Source: Ursus arctos
Lineage: Eukaryota; Chordata; Mammalia; Carnivora; Ursidae
Assembly (NCBI RefSeq): GCF_023065955.2
Contig: NW_026622985.1
Coordinates: 72,033,931-72,097,930, forward strand
Length of the DNA stretch: 64,000 nucleotides
Direction of reading: 5' to 3'
This document shows positions 32,923-41,790 of the stretch, piece after piece (position 1 is the stretch's first letter; each line of letters starts with the position of its first letter). The position numbers and the translations under genes are program-made. Below the pieces are notes generated by a model, which was not told the DNA's origin, made no database searches, and was given only the letters and a program-made list of their open reading frames with translations.

Positions 32923-33120
32923 ATTTATTTATTTTTAAGATTTTATTTCTTTAACAGAGAGAGAGACAGCCAGCGAGAGAGGGAACACAAGCAGGGGAAG
33001 TGGGAGAGGAAGAAGCAGGCTTCCAGCAGAGGAGCCCGATGTGGGGCTCGATCCCAGACTGCTGGGATCACACCCTGAGCCAAAGGCAGACGCTTAACGA
33101 CTGAGCCACCCAGGCGCCCC
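32923..33120 (-). mobile_element. CAN-SINE, CAGCCAGCGAG type, reverse orientation
   Basis: (TTTA)n tail, AGAGAGACAGCCAGCGAGAG, GAAGCAGGCTTCCAGCAGAGG, GGGGCTCGATCCCAGACTGC and the complete head ACTGAGCCACCCAGGCGCCCC. Flanks TAACATTTATTT (32911-32922) and AATATTTATTT (33121-33131) form a likely TSD in an AT-rich target. Full length and well preserved. Confidence 0.96.
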
Positions 33121-33223
33121 AATATTTATTTTTCTTTTAAATGGTGCCTTTGATATTCACTTTCACCACACATTAAAAATACTGTCTACTTCCAAGTCTC
33201 GCATCTATTGGAAATTTAATTCT

Positions 33224-33440
33224 TTTTTTTTTTTTAAGATTTTTTATTCATTTATTTGACAGAGAGAGAGACAGCCAGTGAGAGAGACAGCCGTGAGAGA
33301 GGGAACACAAGCAGGGTGAGTGGGAGAGGAAGAAGCAGGCTCCCAGTGGAGGAGCCCGATATGGGGCTCGATCCCAGAACGCCAGGATCACGCCCTAAGC
33401 CGAAGGCAGAGGCTTAACGACTGAGCCACCCAGGCACCCC
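33224..33440 (-). mobile_element. CAN-SINE, CAGCCAGCGAG type, reverse orientation, perfect 15-bp TSD
   Basis: T13 tail, ATTTATTTGACAGAGAGAG, GAAGAAGCAGGCTCCCAGTGG, GGGGCTCGATCCCAGAACGCC and a full head CACCCAGGCACCCC. TGGAAATTTAATTCT flanks it exactly at 33209-33223 and 33441-33455. The diagnostic segment is locally duplicated (GAGAGACAGCCAGTGA then GAGAGACAGCCGTGA), making this copy slightly long. It lies 103 bp from another same-type SINE. Confidence 0.97.
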
Positions 33441-33718
33441 TGGAAATTTAATTCTGATCTACATGATGAAAGTGCTCCGTACTTCACATGTGACATAATA
33501 TACAAATTAAAAGTCTAATGCCATTTACATGGCATCCAATCTAGTTTCAGTTTTGTTGATCAGGAAAAATATTGAATACTTGAGAAATCTAAGAAATGAT
33601 AAAGTACATCTAATGTTTAATAGACTATGATACTTCTTTTTGAAATGAATAGTGATGATTCTTAAACTCTGTCTTAAAATTAATTTTTTTTGATGTATGA
33701 AGACTACTTGCAGCTTTT

Positions 33719-33790
33719 ATTTATTATTTTATTTTATTTTATTTACTTTATTTTATTTTAATTCCAGTGTAGTTAACATATCATGTTATT
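33719..33790 (-). mobile_element. Very short LINE-1 3'-end insertion (about 72 bp)
   Basis: T-rich (TTTTA)n followed by ATTCCAGTGTAGTTAACATA, which matches the last ~30 bases of the carnivore L1 3'UTR in reverse orientation (compare 14330-14350). It is bounded by a perfect 14-bp duplication TACTTGCAGCTTTT at 33705-33718 and 33791-33804. Nearly all the insertion is poly-A tail, so reverse transcription stopped almost at once. Confidence 0.8.
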
Positions 33791-33934
33791 TACTTGCAGC
33801 TTTTCTTTTTTTTTTTTTTTTTAACAGCTTTTAAAGGTTACACTATGAATGCAAGGTCAGTGTTCATGAAGCTGTATGCCCAGTAATTACTGGTAGTGTT
33901 TTGGAGGAAAAATTATATAAGTTTCACAGGTTTT

Positions 33935-34075
33935 TTTTATTTTTAAAACTATTTATTGAAATATAGTATACATGCAGAGAATCATAAGTAAGTATAATGT
34001 TTAATGGATGTCATTACAAATTGAACACACCTGACTGTCAGCAACCAGATGAAGAAACAGAACATTACTGGCAAT
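33935..34075 (-). mobile_element. Old L1M 3'UTR relic, antisense
   Basis: ACTATTTATTGAAATATAGTATAC, AATCATAAGTAAGTATAATG, TTGAACACACCTGACTGTC and AAGAAACAGAACATTACTGG follow an old L1M-associated segment (tgaacacacccatgtaacc ... aagaaacagaacattaccagc). Confidence 0.55.
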
Positions 34076-34189
34076 CTTTCATGAATAATAGGAAACTGGA
34101 ATTAAAACTCATACTTTGTAAAGACTAAATTTTATTGTATGTGACTATATCTCAATGAACTTGAAATAGAAATAAAAACTATAAATTCT

Positions 34190-34410
34190 CAGTTAATTGG
34201 CTTTGAAGTCAAACAGATCCTACCTTTGTTATTTACTGGAAATTTTAATATGATGTTTTATAAATTTAATTTCCTTAACTGAAGAAAGGGTTTAACAAAA
34301 TACTACTTGTGACCGTCTCATAAATATGCTGAGATAAATATACAATGGCTGTTTGTGGGCACATCACATACATGAAATAAATTATTAACTGTCATTTATA
34401 TTTTACATAG
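34190..34410 (+). repeat. MIR SINE relic
   Basis: GGCTTTGAAGTCAAACAGATCC, TTGTTATTTACTGGAAATTT, ATTTCCTTAACTGAAGAAAGG, AATACTACTTGTGACCGTCTC and GAGATAAATATACAATGGC follow the full MIR consensus in sense orientation from head-proximal part to tail. Confidence 0.78.
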
Positions 34411-35365
34411 ATGTTTTACATAGATATTTTACTTGGCTCTCTATAGTGGCTTTAAAGTTTCTTAATCAGAAATGTATCTCTTTCAGTTTCCTTGGCTATA
34501 ACATAAAGTGGTGAATCCTATTATAATGGAGTGAGAGGAAGACCCAACTACACTAACCTCAACTTTACCATTCTTGAGAATCAATCTTGCAAAAATCACA
34601 TAGACCTTACAGTTACAGTTTATCCCCAGTCGAGCACTTACCTAGAATAGAAAAGTCACACAGGGCTTCACCTTTCATTTGGACTTCATTAGATCTCTTT
34701 TTCCTGTTCTAAGGAGTAGAGATATCTGTATGTCATTGCTGTCTTCAGCTGCTTGATTCTTCTTTTATTAAATTTAAATTTAATGCAACTAAATACTTCA
34801 CTTGCTAAATCTATCTCAGTGTATTGAAAGGAGCTTTAAGCCATGTATTTTTTAACCTTTTCCCAAAAGATAGTTTGAATTATATCAACATAGTACAGTG
34901 TTCATTAAACATGGTTTGTAAAGTTTTCTTGCAATATATGTACTAATCATAGCTGATAGTAGTAGAAAAAAATTGGATAACTCATGAAATTTGCTTTCTT
35001 GACCTTTTATTGCTAAAGTTTATATTTTAGAAACAGATTCTGCCTTATTATTGGCCAAGAGTCAGTGGATACTATTTGTAAATTTTTTGTATATTTGAAT
35101 TCTCCCCAAATTATACCTTACTCCTAGACATTTGGTTCATCACCTGAAAAAATGCATTCATCAACAGTCTCTGTAAAAGTCTTATTTGCGTAAACTTTAA
35201 TTACAGAACACATATAATGATTTTTTTAAAAATTCCTGCTATTAACATTAGCAATTTGTCAGTATTATTTTCATGAATATTTGTTATCACAAAGATTAAA
35301 AGAGATTCCCATAATAAGGGGTTTCAGACATAACAGTACACACGTTAGAGAATGTAGGATGTTTA
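34411..35365. other. No recognised feature
   Basis: AT-rich unique-looking sequence with no gene, RNA or clear repeat. Confidence 0.4.
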
Positions 35366-35381
35366 GAAATTTTTGTTCTGT

Positions 35382-35570
35382 GGGTGCCTGGGTAGCGCAG
35401 TCGTTAAGCGTCTGTCTTCAGCTCAGGGCATGATCCCAGTGTTCTGGGATCGAGCCCCACATCAGGCTCCTCCACTGGGAGCCTGCTTCTTCCTCTCCCA
35501 CTCCCCCTGCTTGTGTTTCCTCTCTCACTGGCTGTCTCTCTGTCAAATAAATAAATTCTTAAAAAAATTT
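35382..35570 (+). mobile_element. CAN-SINE, CAGCCAGCGAG type, sense orientation
   Basis: Head GGGTGCCTGGGTAGCGCAG, GTTAAGCGTCTGTCTTCAG, B-box GGGATCGAGCCCC, CTTCTTCCTCTCCCACTCCC, CTCTCACTGGCTGTCTCTCTG, AAATAAATAAATTC and A7. Imperfect AT-rich flanking repeat (GAAATTTTTGTTCT before, AATTTTTTTTATTCT after). A short deletion removes part of the CTCGGCGGGGAG region. Confidence 0.95.
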
Positions 35571-35580
35571 TTTTTATTCT

Positions 35581-36705
35581 AAATAATATTAAAAAGTTTT
35601 CCTAACTGGAGGAATGCTTCATATCTTTAGCAAAAATAATCTAATCCTTTCTTTCTAACTTAGTAATACATTTGATAGTTAATACTGTATAATATTATAA
35701 TTAATTTATAACTTTAAAAATACTAGACTCTTCTGGGAAATTTTGAGATACTTTACAGTTATTAATCAAGATTTGGTTCTGCTTGAATTAAATTCCACTG
35801 GTGTGTTGAAAATAAAATTTAAAAAGAGAATAAGCTTTTACTTAAAAAAAATTTGATTATGCTAATATGGGTAAGTAGTAGTAATGAAGGTTTTGGTATA
35901 TTTGTAATTAGATTTTAATCATATGGATTCATTTTACTTGTTCTCCAAATAAATCCTCTAATGGAATGTTTTCTCCTTAGAGTGTAGTCTTTATATTAAA
36001 CTTTCTTCACAATGAATAAATCTCATAATTAAGTGAATTTAATAATCAGCTCTGATTGAATACATTAAAATGAAATGTACTTTTAATACTTAGGTAATTA
36101 AGATATATACATTTCCTGCACTGGTACGAAGAACAGATCTAGTTTTACATACTACAGAACAAACAGTCTAGTGGCACATTAATTTCTTGGATCTCAGGGA
36201 AATTAGGGTAAGGCCTACATTTTACCATTTTTATATTCTTCACCAAGATGTCCATAGTATGTACTACCTATTATTCTATTAATTTGAATCACGAAGAAAA
36301 AAAAATTCTTATTCTAAAAGGGTCAATAATGGGAATTTTTTCTAATAAATAAGGGTAAATATCCTGGATATTTTTCAAGTCTTGAATTTTTTTATGCAGA
36401 CATGTAAAATTTTCTAACTAAATCTTTTCTATATCTAGTTTACAGTGCTGAATTGTATGGCTTATTTATATAGGTGCTTAGGGAATTAAGTGGGAAACCA
36501 AAATGAATTTCATTGTATTTGATTCAATTTGTTAATAAATATTACATTTCATTTGCAAAATACAAAGTGACAAAATATATATTTAAATATCACCTATCTG
36601 TATCTATATTTCTATCTGTCATCATCATCTGTCCATTCTTTTATCCATCCATTCATTCATCTTCTATTTTGTGTAAATTCTGAGGGAGAAAGTATTACAG
36701 TGCGC
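35581..36705. other. No recognised gene; low-complexity pyrimidine stretch
   Basis: AT-rich. 36590-36665 is a degenerate (TCTA)/(CATT)n tract. No exon, RNA or transposon recognised. Confidence 0.4.
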
Positions 36706-37310
36706 ATCAGTATTGGTCTAGCCAGGAAAGAGAAAGCATACACTACTTTAAACAGAGAAACACTAAAGGATTATTAAGCCTTGACAGGAGAGTAACAATT
36801 AAAATGGAAAGAGAACTCTGAAAAACACCCTGAGTTTTAAAAGTATACATATCTTGGTGAGCACTGAGAAATGTATAGAATTGTTGAATCATTATATTGT
36901 GCATCTGAAGCTAATATAACACTGTGTATTAATTATACTTCAATTAAAAAATAAAAATAGCAGATATCCTAAGGCTGAAGGAGGAGACCTGGTAATGGAC
37001 AATAGGGGGGTTCAAACCTTCTTAAAGAAGCTGTGGTTGCAGCCCACTGGGTTACAGAGAAGATTACTGGGTAGTGAAGTAGTGCTACTCCGTAGTCATC
37101 AGGCAAGCCTGGAACAATCCTCTATGGCACATATCAAACAAGGCTAGCAGCAGCCATTTGAAGGGAGTCAGGTCAATGTTGCAAGTACTGCCAGAACTAA
37201 GAGGTGGAAAAGGGTCCCTAAGCAGGAAGCTAATGTCCTGTGTGTGGTTTGGGCAGGCTGATGGTCAGGACAAATGTTGAGTGGCTGGCTCTCCTTGGAA
37301 TGTTTTTGTG
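36706..37310 (+). repeat. Unclassified old repeat carrying an L1 tail
   Basis: GTATTGGTCTAGCCAGGAAAG and TACTTTAAACAGAGAAACAC lie on the left of the L1 tail. GTTACAGAGAAGATTACTGGG, AGTGAAGTAGTGCTACTCCG, CAAACAAGGCTAGCAGCAGCC and GGGCAGGCTGATGGTCAGGAC lie on the right. I recall this order as one dispersed mammalian repeat, which makes the two flanks parts of the same element split by the L1 at 36848. The family name is not recalled. Confidence 0.45.
36848..36960 (+). mobile_element. Carnivore LINE-1 extreme 3' end
   Basis: GGTGAGCACTGAGAAATGTATAG, TTGAATCATTATATTGTGC, CATCTGAAGCTAATATAACACTG and TTAATTATACTTCAATTAAAA match an older carnivore L1 3' terminus (tgagcactgggtgttat ... gaaactaatatacactgtatgttaa). 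5'-truncated at about 112 bp. No convincing TSD. Confidence 0.75.
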
Positions 37311-37814
37311 ATAAAAATAAATGATTACATGGTTTTCTATTATCTTCTCAGAAGTTATATTCTTCAAAGGAACATATATTTCTAAACAGTATAAACCTAA
37401 TGACAGTTCTTATTTGTGTCTAAAAATAGACTGATAGTGGCTATAGTTATCTGGATTGAAAACATGAAATTGTCTTTGAAGTCACCTCATAAATAACAAA
37501 TGTGGCTCGTATATTGTCTTAACTAAGTTAGTACGAATATGTAAATTGTTGTTACAGTTGAGAAACACTCTTTCATTGAATAAACTTATGACAGGTTTTT
37601 CTGAACCCTCTTTTAACCTGCCTTGTCCTTGGAACTTTGGCCTTCCTAGTTCATTTGTAGCAACAATTCTGCTAAGTTAGTTTAAAGAGAATCCTTTACC
37701 CCCCCCAAAAAAATCAAGTAAATAATAGTATATAGTGGTGACAAAAGTTATACAGGTCATATATGGTATATGAATGTCTGAATTATGAACACACTAGATA
37801 AAATTGTAATTATG
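37311..37814. other. No recognised feature
   Basis: AT-rich with a C8A7 run near 37700. No gene, RNA or transposon recognised. Confidence 0.4.
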
Positions 37815-38015
37815 AGCCTACTAGTAAAATCCAAAATCCTTTGTAGGCCACAAAGGTTGCTTTCATAATCCGATGCACCCTCCCTATTGTGAGTTCTCCC
37901 ACGATTCCCCAATATCCACTCAATATCCAAGCCACACAAGACCTTCTTTCTTACTGAACATGGTATGTAGCTTCATGCATTCCTGTCTTTGTTTTTGTTG
38001 TTTCCTCTGTCTGGC
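37815..38015 (+). mobile_element. LINE-2 (L2) fragment
   Basis: CACTCAATATCCAAGCCACAC, TTCTTACTGAACATGGTATG, AGCTTCATGCATTCCTGTC and TTGTTTCCTCTGTCTGGCCTGG follow L2 (ctccagccacactgg ... tgttcctcaaacatgcca ... tgttccctctgcctggaat) in sense orientation. Diverged. Confidence 0.62.
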
Positions 38016-38289
38016 CTGGCCCTGTGGCAGATCCAGTGGATTGCTTCTTTCCATATCTATTTCAACATCTTGTTGGAGGTAATTGAGAGGATGTAACTTA
38101 TAATTGACATGCAAACTAGATCCAAGCAATCAGAGGCTCCTCCTCTGTCTTTGGACGTATGCTCTGCCTGCTGTTCCCAGAGTGGAAACCGTTTGCAAGA
38201 ACAATGTGTTGTTGAGACGATCTGGACAGTGTATGTGACTGAACCTTTAGAAGGCCTCTATATAAACTTTAAAGATTCTGTTGAATGAG

Positions 38290-38712
38290 TGTAGAAATCT
38301 AGTTGTCTTAAGGCTACCGGAGACAAGCCTTGGATGTAAGTTCCTTTGCTTTCTAAATTGCCACCTACCACAAAAAAAGGAAAGAAAATGCAGAATCCTT
38401 TACCCTGACTATCTGATCAAATTCCTAAACATTACCCTTGATATCTCATCATCCTGGCCTGCCTTCAGCAAGAGTTTTATTAAGTTGGTTTAGTAAGAAT
38501 CTCCCTCTCCTTGCTGTTCCCTCTTAGTAATTTTGTACCTATTGACCTCACACTCTGCTTCTTGCCTATAAATCACTACTTTTCCTTGTTGTCTTAGTCA
38601 TTGAGCCTGTTCTTTCTGACGCAGTGTAATAGTCTTGACACCTATCATGATAGGCCTGAATAAGTCTTCTTTACCAATACTAACAAGTGCCAGAATAATT
38701 TTTTCTTTAACA
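38290..38712 (+). repeat. Solitary LTR-like element (ERV class III style)
   Basis: Bounded by TG (TGTAGAAATCTAGTTGTC) and CA (TTTTTTCTTTAACA), 423 bp. It contains CTTTGCTTTCTAAATTGCC, ATCCTTTACCCTGACTATC, a CTTGCCTATAAATCAC TATA-like box near 38560, and a CCTGAATAAGTCTTC polyadenylation-like site near 38655, i.e. the usual U3-R-U5 order. No gag/pol sequence flanks it. The 5-bp flanks do not match, as expected for an old solo LTR. The family guess (ERVL/MLT2- or LTR33-like) is uncertain. Confidence 0.6.
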
Positions 38713-39174
38713 CAATTCAGATGTGTTTATTAAATTTAAAAATATAGTCATTTCAATTAATCTTCAATATTCACCTTATGGTAAGATATTGATTTAAAAT
38801 ATGCTATCCATATTCAGTTGAGGTTAATAAACTTCAAGATCATTTGGTAAACTGAGGACATAATTAGATATATTTCATCTTCATCAGCAATTTGGTATTT
38901 ATTCAAAAGCTCATAATTTTCTGTAATTAATAATACGCAGATGAGTAGTTGGCGGTAATTTAGCTAAGCTGTACAAAAAAATCTATGTTTAATGGGTTGT
39001 TTTATTTATTGTTTATAATAAGATCACCTTACAAGTCTGGAATTTTAATTACTATTAGATTAATGTCATTACATGATATAATAGCAATGTTGTAAGTTAC
39101 TTTAGAATGTTGAATGACATAGGCATGACTATGTGTGAGGCATATTATCATTATGTGGGTATTTAGGTGTGCCC
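38713..39174. other. Unique AT-rich stretch rich in TAATTA-type words
   Basis: 38860-39130 contains ATAATTAGATA, TCTGTAATTAATAATACGC, GGCGGTAATTTAGCTAAGC and TTTTAATTACTATTAGATTAATG. No repeat was recognised. It has the texture of a conserved non-coding element, but conservation cannot be judged from one sequence. Confidence 0.3.
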
Positions 39175-40324
39175 TTTTAAATTAATTTTAATAATGTTTT
39201 TGTTCTTGTTTTAGACTTAACAAAAGTAGTAAAGATAGTACACAGAGATCCCATATGCCCCTCACCGAGTTTCCCTTAATTTTTATTGTATTAGTATAGT
39301 AAATTTGTCACAATTCATGAATCATGTATCAATATATATTATTATTAACTAACTGAAGTCTGTATTTTTTTCAGATTAACTTTTATTTTACCTGATTGTT
39401 TTTGCTGTTTCACAACCTCTTCCAGAATACTGTATTATGTTAATTCATCATGCTTGCTTTAGTTTCTCTTGGTTGAAATAGTTTCTCAGGCTTTCCTTGT
39501 TTTGGTAACTTTGAGAGTTTTGAGGAGTACTGATCAGGTATTTTGGAGAATATTCATTAGTTGAGATTGGTCATTTCCTCAGAATGATATTTTAGGGTTT
39601 GAAGACAACAGAATTAAGGTGACATTCTTACCATATCATTTCAGATTTACCTGTTATCTATATAACATCACTTTTAGTGTTCATCCTCAGTACTTGAGTG
39701 AGGTAGTGTTTGTCAGATTTCTTTACTGTAAAGTCCCCTCCCCCACCAATATTCCATGCCCTACTCTTTGGAAGGAAGTTGTTGTACACAACCTACATTT
39801 AAGGATGAAGACTCATGCTCCACCCCCTCAGGGTAGAGTATCTGCATACAGTAGTTAGAATTCATTCACATGATAAATTTGGCTCATCTTCCTCCCTCTT
39901 TGTCTGTCTCTATGCCTGTTGCTTTCTTCCTTTCTTCGTTCGTCAATATGGACTTTACTTATGTTTTCTTCATATTGTTTCACCTTTAGCTATTGGGAAA
40001 TCTTTCAGTTGACTCCTCTGTGTCTTCAACATAACCACATCATTATGCTTTTTTTCTTTTTTCTTTTTTCTTTTTTTTTTTTAGTTACACATTTACTTTC
40101 TGGCATTATAAGGTGTTCTAGGCTTATCTTTATCTTGTGTACTTCCTACCCTGGTTCTAGAATCAGTCATTTCACCAAGGACTCTTGTTTCATTTACTGG
40201 AGAATGGTATTAGAAACCAAGATCTGAGTGCTAAATGTGTTCTTTGCTGCTGGGGTAACTTTGCTTCTAGGCATTCCCAACTGACTGAGCAAGAATACAT
40301 GTGTATATCATAACTTCAGTATAC
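39175..40324 (-). mobile_element. L1M 3'UTR-type repeat, antisense, left part
   Basis: AGTAGTAAAGATAGTACACAG, AGATCCCATATGCCCCTCACC, TTCTCAGGCTTTCCTTGTTTTG, GAGGAGTACTGATCAGGTATTTTGG, ATTGGGAAATCTTTCAGTTGAC, CATTTACTTTCTGGCATTATAAGG and GGAGAATGGTATTAGAAACCAAG follow, in order, a long old repeat that I place in an L1M 3' region read antisense. It continues past the inserted DNA transposon at 40837. Part of it is also present at 51780-52330. Confidence 0.65.
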
Positions 40325-40836
40325 AGACAGTCCCTGACTTACAATGGTTTGACTTGCAGTTTTTCAACTTTATGATGATACAAAAGCCATATGCTTTCAG
40401 TGGAGACATATTTTGAATTTTGATCTGTCTTCCCAGGCTAGTGATATGGTGTACTGTACTATCTCATGATTCTGGGCAGTGACAGCAAGCCACAGATCTC
40501 AGTCAGCCATGCCATCATGGGGGTAAACAAACGATATACTGACAACCTTTCCATATCCATAAAGCATTTTGGTTTTTTTCGCTCTTAGTACAGTATTTAA
40601 TAAGATATTTAACACTTTATTATAAAATAGATTTCATGTTAGGTGGCTTTGCCCAACTGTAAGCTAATATAGTATTCCGAGCAGGTATAAGTGTTCTGAG
40701 CATGTTTAAGTTAAGCTAGGCTAAGCTATGGTGTTCATTAGTTTAGGTGTATTAAACGTATTTTTAACTTACAATATTTTCAACTTATGATAAATTTATC
40801 AGGAGTAATCCTATAGTAAGTCAAGAAAGATCTCTA
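40325..40836 (+). mobile_element. Tigger-type non-autonomous DNA transposon
   Basis: Left terminus CAGACAGTCCCTGACTTAC and right terminus TAGTAAGTCAAGAAAGATC are imperfect inverted repeats; further inside, CAGTTTTTCAACTTTATGATG pairs with ATTTTCAACTTATGATAAATT. The interior has AGTGACAGCAAGCCACAG, GTTCTGAGCATGTTTAAG and AGTTAAGCTAGGCTAAGCTATGG. TA lies on both sides (..AGTATA / TATACAC..), fitting a TA target duplication. 512 bp without a transposase ORF. Confidence 0.72.
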
Positions 40837-41790
40837 TACACGTATCTAAAACTATTTCTCTTTGTATTCATCTTGTATTAAACTAAATGTGGTTTTTGCT
40901 GATGTATCCAACTCTAATCTCTTATCATATAGATGATCAGCCCTCTCCCCTTGTTATCTGTAATATCCAACTCAAATAATGAGAAACTAAGATCCTACCA
41001 TCTGCTCCCTATTTACTTAATTGTTCAATTCTAATATATATGTATGGCAGTATCAGAATTGTTAACCCCTACTATATTGGGAAACAACTTTATCAAGTAG
41101 AGTATAGGGTTTCTGCATAGTTCCCATTGTGGGTAGTCTTACAGACTAACTCATTTCAAAGTTACTAGTTTAGGTGTTTTTTCTTCAGTCTTCTTCAGTG
41201 AGATTGTTTCATACGTTTGTAATATGGTGGATTTGTTTTGTCACAGTCTGCATTCTGTTCTAGAATTATCTGCTTTCCAAATATTTTTAAAATTTGCATA
41301 TGTTAAGGTTGAATTTTTCAGAGTGTCATGTATCCACCATTGAAGTATCATTTAGGATAGTTTTACTGCCCTAAAAAATCTCCTGGGCTTCACCTATTCA
41401 ACTCTCATCCCTCTTCTGAACTGTTGGCAACCACTGGAATAGTTTTTATGTTTTTAGTTTTGCCTTTTGTAGAATATCCTATAGTTGGCCTTTGCAGTAT
41501 GTGGACTTTCAGAAAGACTTCTTCCTTTCATATAGAAATATTCATCTGAAATTCATCCGTGTTTTTCTATTCCTTGATAAACCCAGTTCTTTTTGCTTCT
41601 CAGTAATTTCCCATGATATGGGGATCACAACTGTTTTATCTGTTCACCTATTGAATAGGATCTTGGTTCATTTGAGTTTTTGACAGTTATGAATAAAGCT
41701 CTATAAACATTCATGGGCAGTTTTATGTGGATATAAGTTTTCAAATCAGTTGAGTAAATGTCTTGGTTCATATAAGTACCTGTTCCGAAT
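40837..41790 (-). mobile_element. L1M 3'UTR and ORF2 C-terminal remnant, antisense, right part
   Basis: The old L1M 3' region resumes after the transposon: TGATGTATCCAACTCTAATC, TACTGCCCTAAAAAATCTCC, TTGGCAACCACTGG and GTTTTGCCTTTTGTAGAATATCC. From about 41490 it reads as the complement of the ORF2 C-terminus (TTGATAAACCCAGTTC, TGTTCACCTATTGAATAGG, GACAGTTATGAATAAAGC, GTGGATATAAGTTTTCAAATC). Strongly decayed. Confidence 0.65.

Noticed and set aside
39919..40227. 102-codon plus-strand ORF rich in F, L and S
   Set aside because: It lies on the antisense strand of an L1M 3' region. The hydrophobic look comes from T-rich codons (poly-T), not from membrane segments.
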